DNA of 64,000 nucleotides from Rhizobium sp. (lineage in GTDB: Bacteria > Pseudomonadota > Alphaproteobacteria > Rhizobiales > Rhizobiaceae), in assembly GCA_003527225.1 (NCBI GenBank), contig DPXQ01000005.1, positions 70,945-134,944 on the forward strand, read 5' to 3'. Below, in pieces: positions 1 through 8,612 of the stretch. How positions within the stretch are numbered: position 1 is the stretch's first letter; each line of letters opens with the position of its first letter. The position numbers and the translations under genes are program-made. The notes beneath the pieces are model-generated. The model was not told the origin of the DNA. It did no database searches and saw nothing but the letters and a program-made list of their open reading frames with translations.

Positions 1-315
1 CCAGCAGGCCTCCACGAGGGGACAAGTGTTGGATGCGCTGAAGCACTCGGCGAAAGGCAAGTCGGATTCGAAGATCCGGAAGACCGATCCGATATTGATC
101 GCGGCGGGAGGGCGCATCAGCTGCAATCCGCCATTGCGACCACGCGTCGCATCGATGAACCCGTGTTGGCCAAGTGTACGGATCACCTGGGCCAAGTGGT
201 TTTCCGAGGCGTTGCAGGCGGCGGCGATGTCGCTCTTGCGAACGGTGACATGTGGGTTGACCGCGCAGAACATCAGCGTTCTGATGGCCAGATTGGTCCG
301 CATGGTGATGCGCAT
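1..315 (-). CDS. Rrf2-family transcriptional regulator, NsrR-like (partial)
   Basis: The visible N-terminal 105 codons run off the left edge. They contain a winged helix typical of Rrf2 proteins (NHLAQVIRTLGQHGFI, then RGRNGGLQL) and the start of the iron-sulfur ligand cluster, three Cys in the stretch ECFSASNTCPLVEAC (C-x6-C-x5-C). In the family such Cys bind a 2Fe-2S or 4Fe-4S cluster that senses nitric oxide (NsrR) or iron (RirA). Spacing and the NTCP motif favour NsrR-like, but this is not certain. Two starts are possible, ATG 315 (MRITMRTN) or ATG 303. It diverges from cydD, and an FNR-like site lies between them, so a role in controlling low-oxygen or nitrosative respiration is a reasonable inference. 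Confidence 0.8.
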   Translation of the reverse strand, partial: MRITMRTNLAIRTLMFCAVNPHVTVRKSDIAAACNASENHLAQVIRTLGQHGFIDATRGRNGGLQLMRPPAAINIGSVFRIFESDLPFAECFSASNTCPLVEACW

Positions 316-379
316 CGGTTTCAGTTCCCAAGAGTGCTCCTGACAACAATGCTGAATATATGGCATTTGCGTTTTGTAC

Positions 380-393
380 TTGATCTATGTCAC
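380..393. promoter_or_regulatory. Weak FNR/FixK-like site upstream of the Rrf2 gene
   Basis: TTGAT-CTAT-GTCAC has a perfect left half-site and a degenerate right half of the FNR/FixK consensus TTGAT-N4-ATCAA. It lies about 70 bp upstream of the Rrf2 start and 39 bp from the better box at 419. It may serve the divergent minus-strand promoter. Confidence 0.35.
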
Positions 394-418
394 GCAAGCA
401 CGATTGAGGCGAAGAAAT

Positions 419-432
419 TTGATCCAAATCAT
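419..432. promoter_or_regulatory. FNR/FixK-type box upstream of cydD
   Basis: TTGAT-CCAA-ATCAT matches the FNR/FixK/Anr consensus at 9 of 10 positions. Its centre (425.5) predicts a class II start point near 467, and a GATAAA-like -10 lies at 452-457. This supports anaerobic or micro-aerobic activation of cydDC and makes a start at GTG 494 more likely than ATG 470, which would be almost leaderless. Confidence 0.65.
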
Positions 433-493
433 GTCTGTTTGGGTCTTTTCGGATAAATACGCATCTTGAATGCATCAATTGCCAGGACCGATT

Positions 494-2191
494 GTGACCA
501 ATCCCGAGAAGAAGAGCGCCGATCCGGGCGCCAGGAGACTGAAGGCGATCGAGCGGCGTGCCATGGGTGGCCTTCGGTCCGCGAGCTTTCTGGCCGCGAG
601 TGCGGCGCTGATGGTGCTGCCGCAAAGCCTTCTCGCAGGTGACGTTTTTGGTTCACTTGTCGCGGGCACGCCGCCGCTTCTTTCCCTGCTGTCGAGCGTG
701 GCCGCCTATGCCGCGCTCGGGTTCCTGCGCCACCTGCTGGATGCCTGGGGCGGACGTATCGGCTTTCGTGCGGCCCAGAAGGTTGTCGCGGAAGAGCGGC
801 TGGCATTGGTCGCGGCGGAGAGCCGCGTTTCGCATTTTTCCGCAAACGGCATATCGTCTGCCGAAGGTGCCGCGCTGATCGGCAACAAGCTCGACCTCCT
901 TCTGCCCTATCTTACGCGCTATCATCCGGCGTCGTTCAAAACCCGTGTCATTCCCCTTTTCATCCTGGCGGTCACGGCCTGGATCTCCTGGGCGGCGGCC
1001 CTGATCCTCCTTGTGGCCGGGCCGCTCATTCCGCTCTTCATGGCACTGATCGGCTTTGCTGCGCGCGATGCCAGCGCCAAGCATCTCAAGGAAACGGGAT
1101 CGCTGAACGCGCTCTTGCTGGAGCGGCTGAACGCCTTGGTCGATATCAAACTGCTCGACGGCCGTGACATGATGGTCCGTCAGTTCTTCGGCAGTGCCGA
1201 CTCCCTCAGGGTTCGTACGATGTCCGTGCTGAAGGTCGCCTTTTTGTCTTCCACGGTGCTCGAGCTGTTTTCGGCGCTCGGCATCGCCATGGTAGCGGTC
1301 TATGTCGGTTTCAGCCTGCTCGGTGCCTTCAGTTTCGGCACCTTCGTCGGTCCACTGACGCTGGGGCAGGGCGTATTCCTCCTGCTATTGGCGCCGGAAT
1401 TCTTCGCTCCTCTCCGCGAGCTGGCGAGTGCTTGGCATGACCGCGCCGCGGCGCTCGCGCTTGCCGAAGAACTCGAGGGCACAGATGGGCGCCCACGCAT
1501 GACGATCCTGGGCGAGGGCAGGGCCTCTCCGGCGATTTCGGAACCGATTCATATCGTAACCCGTGGCCTTCGCATTTCCTCCGGGCCTGGATTTTTTGTC
1601 ACCTATCCGGATCTCGACATAAGGGCGGGCGAGGCGGTCACGATCACCGGCCCGAGCGGCGTCGGCAAAAGCACTCTGCTCGCGCTCCTGGCCGGGCTTG
1701 CGCGCGCAGACAAAGGCGAAATCCGCGTTTCCGGCAGAGTTCTCGATGACGCCGTCGCTGATACCTGGCGGGCGCGGCTTTGCTGGGTGTCGCAGACGCC
1801 TCATTTCGCCAATGCCAGCGTCCTGGCCAATATTGCAGGCCCTGCCATGCCGCGGGACGAGCGGCGTTTCGCCGATGCGGTCGAGGCGGTTGGGCTTGCT
1901 CCCGTCATTGCCTCGCTGCCGCGTGGCTCGCTCACCCGCCTGGGTGAGACGGGAAGCCAGCTCTCCGGCGGGGAGGCACGCAGAGTGATGCTTGCACGCG
2001 CACTTTATACCGATGCCGACGTGGTCCTTGCCGACGAACCGACCGCCGATCTCGATCCGGCAAATGCCGAGAGGGTGACCGACAGCCTGCTCGCGCTTGC
2101 CCGCCGTGGCAAGACCCTGATCGTGGCGACCCATGATCGCGGGCTGATCGAGCGGCTCGGACGCGAGATACGGCTGGGGGACGCGGCATGA
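494..2191 (+). CDS. cydD: Thiol reductant ABC exporter, subunit CydD
   Basis: A half-transporter of the CydDC heterodimer, which moves glutathione/cysteine-type thiols (more recent work also implicates heme) across the inner membrane and is needed to assemble cytochrome bd. An N-terminal six-helix domain (about residues 20-310) is followed by an ATPase domain with Walker A GPSGVGKST near residue 386, signature LSGGE near 490 and Walker B VVLADEP near 510. Length, about 565 residues, is normal. GTG 494 is chosen because AGGA lies 7 bases upstream and the predicted transcript starts near 467; ATG 470 is the in-frame alternative. The stop overlaps the cydC start (ATGA), so the two are co-translated. 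Confidence 0.93.
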   Translation: MTNPEKKSADPGARRLKAIERRAMGGLRSASFLAASAALMVLPQSLLAGDVFGSLVAGTPPLLSLLSSVAAYAALGFLRHLLDAWGGRIGFRAAQKVVAEERLALVAAESRVSHFSANGISSAEGAALIGNKLDLLLPYLTRYHPASFKTRVIPLFILAVTAWISWAAALILLVAGPLIPLFMALIGFAARDASAKHLKETGSLNALLLERLNALVDIKLLDGRDMMVRQFFGSADSLRVRTMSVLKVAFLSSTVLELFSALGIAMVAVYVGFSLLGAFSFGTFVGPLTLGQGVFLLLLAPEFFAPLRELASAWHDRAAALALAEELEGTDGRPRMTILGEGRASPAISEPIHIVTRGLRISSGPGFFVTYPDLDIRAGEAVTITGPSGVGKSTLLALLAGLARADKGEIRVSGRVLDDAVADTWRARLCWVSQTPHFANASVLANIAGPAMPRDERRFADAVEAVGLAPVIASLPRGSLTRLGETGSQLSGGEARRVMLARALYTDADVVLADEPTADLDPANAERVTDSLLALARRGKTLIVATHDRGLIERLGREIRLGDAA

Positions 2192-3843
2192 AGCGGCTCT
2201 TGCGTATCTTCGTCCGTGTCTGGCGGCCGCATTTTAAGGGGCTGGCTCTCGGAAGCCTTCTCGCAGTTCTGGTGCTTGTCGCGGGCATTGCGTTGCTCGG
2301 TCTTTCCGGCTGGTTCATCACCGCGACCGGCATTGCCGGATTGGCAGGCATCGGCATCGCGTTCGACGTTTTCAGCCCAAGCGCGGCGATCCGGTTCCTC
2401 GCGCTCGGCCGCGCGGCTGCCCGCTATGGCGAACGTGTGCTGACCCATGACGCAACATTGCGAGGCCTTGCCGAATTGCGCGGGCAACTTCTTGCTGGAA
2501 TGACCCGGATGCCCCTGCGGAAGCTCGCCGCGCTCAACGGCTCGGAACGTCTCAATCACCTGACGCTCGATGTCGACGCGCTGGACGGACTGGCGCTTCG
2601 GCTCGTCATTCCCTTGCTGTCAGCCTTCTTCGTGGTGGCTGCCTTCCTGCTCTTACTCTGGCAAATTGAAAGCGGGGCAGTCGCTGCATGGCAGGGAGGA
2701 AGCTATGGCCTCGGATTGATGCTGGCGCTTGCCCTGATGTTGAAGGTCTCATTGCGTCCTTCGCGTTTGGCGCACAAGGCGTTGCAGGCGGTCAGGCTGC
2801 GGTTCATCGACCTGATGCGTGCGCGGCCCGAACTTGCCGTTTCCGGGCAGCTGGAGCTGCAGCGCCAGACCGTGCTGGATGCCCAGTCACGACTGCAGCG
2901 AGACCAGGCCCGCGTAGACCTTGCCGAACGAATTTCCGGGGTGTTGCTGGCTTCCGCCGGGACGATCGCCGCTGCGGGCAGCTTCTATCTCGGTATCCGC
3001 CTGGCCGAGGCAAAGGTCATTGATCCCGCGCTTGCGGCCTTCGGTTTCTTCGGGGCGCTTGCGGTCGGCGAGATCATCGCGCCCATCCATCGCGGCATTT
3101 CCGAACTCGGGCGAATGATGGATGCTGCGCGGCGCGTGGACGGGCAGATGGCGGGTGGAGACGAGGTTCCTACAGTCCCCGGCGTAACGCCTCGCCCCGC
3201 CGGTTACGATGCACCCGTCCTCCGGTTCGAACGCGTTGCCTATAGCCAGTATGGCCGTTCGATCCTGCAGGATTTCGAAATTGCCGTACATTCCGGCGAA
3301 ACGGTGGCGCTGACCGGTCCCAGCGGCATCGGCAAATCGACGGTGCTGCTTTTGGCTATGGGACAGCTCCTGCCCGCCAGTGGTCGTATCCTACTCGGCG
3401 GATGTGACGCTCGGGCGATAAGCGAGACGGCGCTGTTCAGTTTGGCATCTATGCTGCCGCAGCGGAGCGCACTGATGAGCGGGTCAATCATGGACGCACT
3501 CAGGCTGGCGTCTCCCGATGTCGATGAAGCGGAAGCCTGGTCCGCCCTTCGGGCCGCGAGCCTTGATCAAACCGTCACCGCAAAGGGGGGACTTGGTTTC
3601 ACCCTCGGCGAAGGCGGATCCGGACTTTCCGGCGGGGAAAGGCGTCGCCTGGCGCTGGCCCGCGTTTTGCTGCGACGTCCCCGTCTGTTGCTTCTCGATG
3701 AGCCGACCGAAGGCCTGGACGAAAAGACTGCGGGGCTGGTTCTGACCAGCATCCGTGATTTTCTGCCCGAGGCGGCCATCTTGATGGCCTCGCACCGCAC
3801 GATCGAGCGCGAATTCGCAAGCCGCATCGTCACGCTTGCGTGA
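2188..3843 (+). CDS. cydC: Thiol reductant ABC exporter, subunit CydC
   Basis: Partner half-transporter of CydD, 551 residues. The membrane domain occupies roughly residues 1-310. The ATPase domain has Walker A GPSGIGKST near residue 377, signature LSGGE near 480 and Walker B LLLLDEPTEGLD. The start ATG overlaps the cydD stop by 4 bases (ATGA). Together the two proteins adjust the periplasmic redox state for cytochrome bd and c-type cytochrome maturation. This fits the downstream cydABX genes and the octaheme cytochrome further along. Confidence 0.93.
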   Translation: MKRLLRIFVRVWRPHFKGLALGSLLAVLVLVAGIALLGLSGWFITATGIAGLAGIGIAFDVFSPSAAIRFLALGRAAARYGERVLTHDATLRGLAELRGQLLAGMTRMPLRKLAALNGSERLNHLTLDVDALDGLALRLVIPLLSAFFVVAAFLLLLWQIESGAVAAWQGGSYGLGLMLALALMLKVSLRPSRLAHKALQAVRLRFIDLMRARPELAVSGQLELQRQTVLDAQSRLQRDQARVDLAERISGVLLASAGTIAAAGSFYLGIRLAEAKVIDPALAAFGFFGALAVGEIIAPIHRGISELGRMMDAARRVDGQMAGGDEVPTVPGVTPRPAGYDAPVLRFERVAYSQYGRSILQDFEIAVHSGETVALTGPSGIGKSTVLLLAMGQLLPASGRILLGGCDARAISETALFSLASMLPQRSALMSGSIMDALRLASPDVDEAEAWSALRAASLDQTVTAKGGLGFTLGEGGSGLSGGERRRLALARVLLRRPRLLLLDEPTEGLDEKTAGLVLTSIRDFLPEAAILMASHRTIEREFASRIVTLA

Positions 3844-3889
3844 CCTCCTGCGACGGATTGGCGCAAAGGTATATCCGCAATACACCTTA

Positions 3890-3903
3890 TTGATCTCAAT
3901 CAA
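3890..3903. promoter_or_regulatory. Perfect FNR/FixK box with -10 element, cydA promoter
   Basis: TTGAT-CTCA-ATCAA is an exact palindromic FNR/FixK consensus. Its centre, 3896.5, predicts a start point near 3938. A TAGAAA sequence at 3926-3931 lies exactly where a -10 element belongs. No comparable -35 is needed in a class II FNR promoter. The cydA ATG is 46 bases downstream of the predicted start. Confidence 0.85.
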
Positions 3904-3983
3904 ATCTTCCGGACGGCATCGGGAGTAGAAAGACCAGTATGTGCATCCTGGATGCATGTTTCAGGTCAGAGAGAGTTGAAACC

Positions 3984-5585
3984 ATGGAAATCGACATAGT
4001 CGAGCTGTCACGACTGCAATTCGCGATGACAGCGATGTACCACTTCCTATTTGTGCCCCTGACGCTTGGCCTCTCCGTTATCATCGCGATCATGGAAACG
4101 GTCTATGTCATGACGGACCGCCCCATCTGGCGACAGATGACGAAATTCTGGGGCACCCTGTTCGGCATCAACTTCGTGCTGGGCGTCGCCACCGGGATCA
4201 CGATGGAATTCCAGTTCGGCATGAACTGGAGCTACTACAGTCACTATGTCGGCGACATCTTTGGCGCGCCGCTGGCGGTCGAAGGCTTGATGGCGTTCTT
4301 CCTCGAGGCGACATTCGTCGGACTGTTCTTCTTCGGCTGGGAAAAGCTGTCGAAGCGCGCCCATATGATTGTCACCTGGCTGGTTGCCATCGGTTCGAAC
4401 TTTTCCGCGCTCTGGATCCTGATCGCCAATGGCTGGATGCAGAACCCGGTCGGTGCCGAATTCAATCCAATGTCGATGCGCATGGAGATGACTTCATTCT
4501 TCGATGTCGTCTTCAACACGGTCGCGCAGGCGAAATTCGTCCATACGGTTTCGGCAGGCTACGTCACCGCCTCCGTCTTCGTGCTCGGCGTATCGGCCTG
4601 GTACTTGCTGAAGGGACGTCACACGGACCTTGCCCGGCGATCGATTGCGGTCGCGGCCTCGTTCGGCCTCGCCTCGGCACTTTCCGTCGTCGTCCTCGGC
4701 GACGAATCCGGCTACTCGGTCACCCATGACCAGAAGATGAAGCTCGCAGCCATCGAAGGCATGTGGGAAACCCAGCCGGCGCCGGCCTCGTTCACGCTCG
4801 TCGGCATTCCCGATCAAGAGGCACGCGAAACCCATTACGCCCTTCACATCCCCTATGTGATGGGCCTTATCGGCACGCGCTCGCTGACCGGCGAAATCCC
4901 CGGTATCGATGACCTCGTCAAGCAAGCGGAGGAACGCATCCGGTCCGGCCAGATCGCCTATGATGCGCTGATGACCTTCCGGGCCAACAAGGGCGCGGTT
5001 TCCGAAGAGGTCCGCACGACCTTCGAGGACCACAGCAAGGATCTCGGTTTCGCCCTTCTGCTGAAGCGCTATGTCGACGATCCGCGACAGGCGAGCGAAG
5101 ACCAGATCAAACTGGCCGCCAACGACACGGTTCCGACCGTCTGGCCGCTCTTCTGGGCCTTCCGTCTGATGGTCGCGCTCGGCTTCTCCTTCATCGCGGT
5201 CATGGCCTGGTTCTTCTGGATGGCGTCCTTCCGCCGGATGCAGTTCCCGCGTCTGGCGCTGTGGCTGGCCGTCATCATCATTCCGACGCCGTGGATCGCA
5301 GCCGAGCTCGGCTGGTTCGTCGCCGAATTCGGCCGCCAGCCCTGGACGGTCGATGGCGTTCTGCCGACGGCCCTGTCCGTCTCCCAGCTGTCCGTCACCG
5401 ATCTGGCGATCACGCTGGCCGGCTTCGTGCTGTTCTACACCGTGCTGTTCGTCATCGAGATGGGGCTCATGCTCAAGTACATCCGCAAGGGCCCCTACAT
5501 GGACGTGTCCGAGACAGATCAATGGCAGAAGCAGCATCGCGACCGGCTGAGTGCGCCCTCGCCGTTTGCCCAACCCGCGGAGTAA
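3984..5585 (+). CDS. cydA: Cytochrome bd ubiquinol oxidase subunit I
   Basis: Quinol-binding and heme-carrying subunit of the high-affinity terminal oxidase that reduces O2 to water without pumping protons. The protein has 533 residues. It shows the N-terminal MYHFLFVPLT segment with the conserved His (residue 20) and the motif GDESGY, followed by a long Q-loop with KLAAIEGMWETQPAP and LLKRY, which is the E. coli type rather than the short-loop cyanide-insensitive CioA type. Start ATG 3984 (MEIDIVELSRLQF) has a purine-rich AGAGAG upstream; an in-frame ATG at 3939 sits at the predicted transcription start and is unlikely. cydB follows after 5 bases. Confidence 0.96.
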   Translation: MEIDIVELSRLQFAMTAMYHFLFVPLTLGLSVIIAIMETVYVMTDRPIWRQMTKFWGTLFGINFVLGVATGITMEFQFGMNWSYYSHYVGDIFGAPLAVEGLMAFFLEATFVGLFFFGWEKLSKRAHMIVTWLVAIGSNFSALWILIANGWMQNPVGAEFNPMSMRMEMTSFFDVVFNTVAQAKFVHTVSAGYVTASVFVLGVSAWYLLKGRHTDLARRSIAVAASFGLASALSVVVLGDESGYSVTHDQKMKLAAIEGMWETQPAPASFTLVGIPDQEARETHYALHIPYVMGLIGTRSLTGEIPGIDDLVKQAEERIRSGQIAYDALMTFRANKGAVSEEVRTTFEDHSKDLGFALLLKRYVDDPRQASEDQIKLAANDTVPTVWPLFWAFRLMVALGFSFIAVMAWFFWMASFRRMQFPRLALWLAVIIIPTPWIAAELGWFVAEFGRQPWTVDGVLPTALSVSQLSVTDLAITLAGFVLFYTVLFVIEMGLMLKYIRKGPYMDVSETDQWQKQHRDRLSAPSPFAQPAE

Positions 5586-5590
5586 CGACC

Positions 5591-6742
5591 ATGATTCTTC
5601 ATCAACTTTTGGATTTCGAACTGCTGCGGGTCATCTGGTGGCTGCTGCTCGGCGTATTGCTGACCGGCTTTGCCCTGACCGACGGCTTCGACCTGGGTGT
5701 CGGTACGCTTCTGCCCTTCGTCGGCAGGACCGATGTCGAGCGTCGCATCGCCATCAACACCATCGGCCCTGTCTGGGAAGGGAACCAGGTCTGGTTCATC
5801 CTCGGCGGCGGTGCGATCTTCGCCGCCTGGCCGCCGCTCTATGCCGTGAGCTTCTCGGGTTTCTATCTCGCCATGTTCGCGGTGCTGGCAGCGCTGATCC
5901 TGCGCCCGGTCGGCTTCAAGTATCGCTCGAAGCGCGACAGCGCCCTGTGGCGGTCGGCCTGGGACTGGGCGCTCTTCGTCGGCGGCGCGGTGCCGGCGCT
6001 GATCTTCGGCGTCGCCATGGGCAACGTCCTGCAAGGGGTGCCGTTCCGCTTCAACGACGACTTGATGATCTTCTACGAAGGCTCGTTCTTCGGCCTGCTC
6101 AATCCCTTTGCGCTTCTGGCCGGCGTGGTCTCACTCTCCATGCTGGTGATGCATGGGGCGGCATGGCTGCAGCTGAAGTCGGAAGGACCGGTTCAGGCGC
6201 GGGCCCGCAAGTTCGGCTCTGTCGCCGCCCTGGTGACCATTCTCGCCTACGTGCTGGCAGGTGTCTGGCTGGCGTTGGGGATTTCGGGCTTTGCAATACC
6301 GGGAACCGCGGTCACCGACGGTCCGTCCAATCCGCTGCTCGGCGAGGTCATGCGCACACCGTCCTGGTTCGCAGCCTATTCAGAGCGCCCGTGGATTGCC
6401 GTTGCGCCGGTTCTCGGCATCATTGGTGCGGTCCTGACGTTCTTCGGCCTCAGGGCCGGCCGGGAAATATCGACGCTGCTCTACTCAAAGCTGGCGATCA
6501 CCGGCATCATCTCATCGGTCGGGCTGACGATGTTCCCGTTCATCCTGCCGTCCTCGCTTGATCCGAGGGCATCGCTCACGGTCTGGAACTCGTCGTCCTC
6601 GCACCAGACACTCTTCGTCATGCTGGTCATGGCAGTGATCTTCGTCCCGATCATCCTCGCCTACACCGCCTGGGTCTACAAAGTCCTCTGGGGCAAGGTT
6701 ACCGAGGACGACATCAATGCCGACAGCGGCACGGTTTACTGA
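5591..6742 (+). CDS. cydB: Cytochrome bd ubiquinol oxidase subunit II
   Basis: Second structural subunit of cytochrome bd, 383 residues with eight to nine predicted membrane helices. The N-terminal WWLLLGVLLTGFALTDGFDLG and the GPVWEGNQVW motif are diagnostic for CydB. ATG 5591 lies 5 bases after the cydA stop. Cytochrome bd resists sulfide and nitric oxide in characterised bacteria, which matters here because a sulfide-quinone reductase-like gene lies three genes downstream. Confidence 0.96.
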   Translation: MILHQLLDFELLRVIWWLLLGVLLTGFALTDGFDLGVGTLLPFVGRTDVERRIAINTIGPVWEGNQVWFILGGGAIFAAWPPLYAVSFSGFYLAMFAVLAALILRPVGFKYRSKRDSALWRSAWDWALFVGGAVPALIFGVAMGNVLQGVPFRFNDDLMIFYEGSFFGLLNPFALLAGVVSLSMLVMHGAAWLQLKSEGPVQARARKFGSVAALVTILAYVLAGVWLALGISGFAIPGTAVTDGPSNPLLGEVMRTPSWFAAYSERPWIAVAPVLGIIGAVLTFFGLRAGREISTLLYSKLAITGIISSVGLTMFPFILPSSLDPRASLTVWNSSSSHQTLFVMLVMAVIFVPIILAYTAWVYKVLWGKVTEDDINADSGTVY

Positions 6743-6756
6743 AGGAGACAAGAACG

Positions 6757-6879
6757 ATGTGGTATTTTGCCTGGCTCTTGGGCCTGCCGCTCGCCGCGAT
6801 CTTTGCCGTCGTCAACGCCATGTGGCTGGAGATGCAGGAAGATCGCACCATGATGAACCCGCCGGAAGGCAAACGTTGA
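6757..6879 (+). CDS. cydX: Cytochrome bd oxidase small subunit CydX
   Basis: A 40-residue membrane peptide, MWYFAWLLGLPLAAIFAVVN at the N-terminus, then AMWLEMQEDR and a short hydrophilic tail. The WYFAW start, single helix and Glu near residue 25 are hallmarks of CydX, which stabilises the heme groups of CydAB. AAGGAG lies 9 bases before the ATG, and the gene begins 14 bases after cydB. It is too short for ordinary ORF calling. Confidence 0.93.
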   Translation: MWYFAWLLGLPLAAIFAVVNAMWLEMQEDRTMMNPPEGKR

Positions 6880-6923
6880 CGCGCGATGCGTCGACCCGGC
6901 ACATGTCCGGAGGGAATGAGACA

Positions 6924-8231
6924 GTGAAGACCAATCGCAGACAATTCATGGGCCTCGCGGCCACCGGGGCGGCGCTTGCCGTCGCCCCGCTTTCCAGTGT
7001 TTCGGCCGCGGCGCAGACCAAGACCTCGGCGCGGATCGTGATCCTCGGGGCCGGTGCGGCCGGAACGGCTCTGGCCAACCGGCTGGCGCAGCGCTTTGAT
7101 GGTGCCAAGATCACCATCGTCGATGGCCGCAAGCAGCATCTCTACCAGCCCGGTTTCACGCTGATCGCGGCCGGCCTCAAATCGGCAGACTATTCGGTCT
7201 CGAGCACCGGCGAATGGCTCCCGCGCAACATCGAATGGATTGAGGCGGCGGCCGCCGAGATCGATCCGGAGGCAAAACAGGTCGTAACCGCGAGCGGGAA
7301 GGCTGTTCCTTACGACTTCCTCTTTGTCGCCACCGGCCTGCGACTCGACTATGGCGCGATCGAGGGCATGTCGCTCGACCTGATCGGCAAAGACGGCATC
7401 GGTTCCGTCTATGCCGGACCCGACTATGCGGCCAAGACCTGGGAGGAGATGAGCCGTTTCACCGACAAGGGCGGCGTGGCACTGTTCTCGCGGCCGGCCA
7501 CCGAGATGAAATGCGCCGGCGCGCCGCTAAAATACGCCTTCCTGACCGACGACTATGCGGTTCAGAAAGGCACGCGAAGCAAGTCTAAGATGATCTATGC
7601 GGCGCAGAACAAGACCTTCTTCTCCGTGCCGATCGTCAGCGAAAAGGTGCGCATGCTGTTCGAGGAACGCGGTATCGATTCGGTTTACGACCACGTCATG
7701 ACCAAGATCGATCCGGGCCGTAAGATCGCCACCTTCAAGACACCGGAAGGCGACAAGGAGATCGGCTACGATTTCACCAACGTGATTCCGCCGATGCGCG
7801 CACCCGAAGTGGTGATGAATAGCCCGTTGCCGTGGAAGGAAGGTATCTGGGTCGATCAGGGCTGGGTCGAGGTCGACAAGCACACGCTGCGCCATGTGCG
7901 CTATCCGGACGTTTTTGCCGTCGGCGACATTGCCGGCGTGCCCAAGGGCAAGACGGCGGCCAGCGTCAAATGGCAGGTGCCGGTTGCGGTCGAACAATTG
8001 GCGGCGCAGATCGAGGGTCGCGAAACATCGGATCGCTATGACGGCTATACATCCTGCCCGCTGATTACCCGGGTCGGCAAGGCCATGCTGGTCGAGTTCG
8101 ACTATAACAACAATCTCACCCCGTCTTTCCCCGGCATCATCGCGCCGCTCGAGGAACTGTGGATCTCCTGGCTGATGAAGGAAATTGCCTTGAAGCCCAC
8201 CTACAACGCCATGCTGCGCGGTCGCGCCTGA
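6924..8231 (+). CDS. Tat-exported FAD-dependent oxidoreductase, sulfide:quinone reductase-like
   Basis: A 435-residue flavoprotein. A twin-arginine signal (NRRQFMG, residues 4-10, then a hydrophobic stretch to about 30) is followed by an FAD-binding glycine motif GAGAAG at residues 42-47. Cys197 in EMKCAGAPLKY and Cys378 in YTSCPL match the two redox Cys of sulfide:quinone oxidoreductases; the third Cys of many type I enzymes is absent (IGSVY in its place). Likely role: periplasmic oxidation of sulfide or a related sulfur compound with electrons passed to quinone. GTG 6924 is preceded by GGAGGG; ATG 6903 is an alternative. It follows cydX by 44 bases, so it probably belongs to the same transcript. 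A flavocytochrome c-like sulfide dehydrogenase is a second possibility. Confidence 0.8.
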   Translation: MKTNRRQFMGLAATGAALAVAPLSSVSAAAQTKTSARIVILGAGAAGTALANRLAQRFDGAKITIVDGRKQHLYQPGFTLIAAGLKSADYSVSSTGEWLPRNIEWIEAAAAEIDPEAKQVVTASGKAVPYDFLFVATGLRLDYGAIEGMSLDLIGKDGIGSVYAGPDYAAKTWEEMSRFTDKGGVALFSRPATEMKCAGAPLKYAFLTDDYAVQKGTRSKSKMIYAAQNKTFFSVPIVSEKVRMLFEERGIDSVYDHVMTKIDPGRKIATFKTPEGDKEIGYDFTNVIPPMRAPEVVMNSPLPWKEGIWVDQGWVEVDKHTLRHVRYPDVFAVGDIAGVPKGKTAASVKWQVPVAVEQLAAQIEGRETSDRYDGYTSCPLITRVGKAMLVEFDYNNNLTPSFPGIIAPLEELWISWLMKEIALKPTYNAMLRGRA

Positions 8232-8241
8232 GGAGGATGCC

Positions 8242-8595
8242 ATGAAGGATTTGACTTTCGGGACGATGACCGCTGTTTTCGAGGAAATCTTCGGCCGCAC
8301 GCTGTTCTGGGTTATGGTAGCCGCTGCGGCGATCATCACGCTCGCCTATCTCTATGTGCTGATTCGCGATCGCCAGGTATCGTGGAAAAAGTTCCTGTGG
8401 GCCCAGCTTTCCATGCCGTTCGGCGCCGTCGCGGCCGTGGTCTTTGTCCAGACCATCACCCGCTCCGGCTTGCGCGATATCGGCGGTCCGATCGACGTCA
8501 TCGTGCTCCTTGGCGTTGCAGCTATGGGTGCGATCGGCCTTGCGATCCTCGTCTACACGGCGCAGTCACTTATCCGGCCACCGGCCAGACGCTGA
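8242..8595 (+). CDS. Small membrane protein, DUF5368-like
   Basis: A 117-residue protein with three likely membrane helices (about residues 20-42, 52-68 and 85-107) and no cofactor motif. The arrangement MTAVFEEIFGRTLFWVMV and an RDRQVSWKKFLWAQ loop recalls the uncharacterised DUF5368 family from memory; this is not verified. It sits 10 bases after the flavoprotein and 17 before the SLAC1-type channel. A role as membrane anchor or accessory subunit for the flavoprotein is inference only. Confidence 0.6.
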   Translation: MKDLTFGTMTAVFEEIFGRTLFWVMVAAAAIITLAYLYVLIRDRQVSWKKFLWAQLSMPFGAVAAVVFVQTITRSGLRDIGGPIDVIVLLGVAAMGAIGLAILVYTAQSLIRPPARR

Positions 8596-8612
8596 GCAAG
8601 AAGGACCAAGAC

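Noticed and set aside
429..845. Minus-strand ORF overlapping cydD
   Set aside because: It is Arg/Pro-rich, has no motif and shadows the cydD coding frame.
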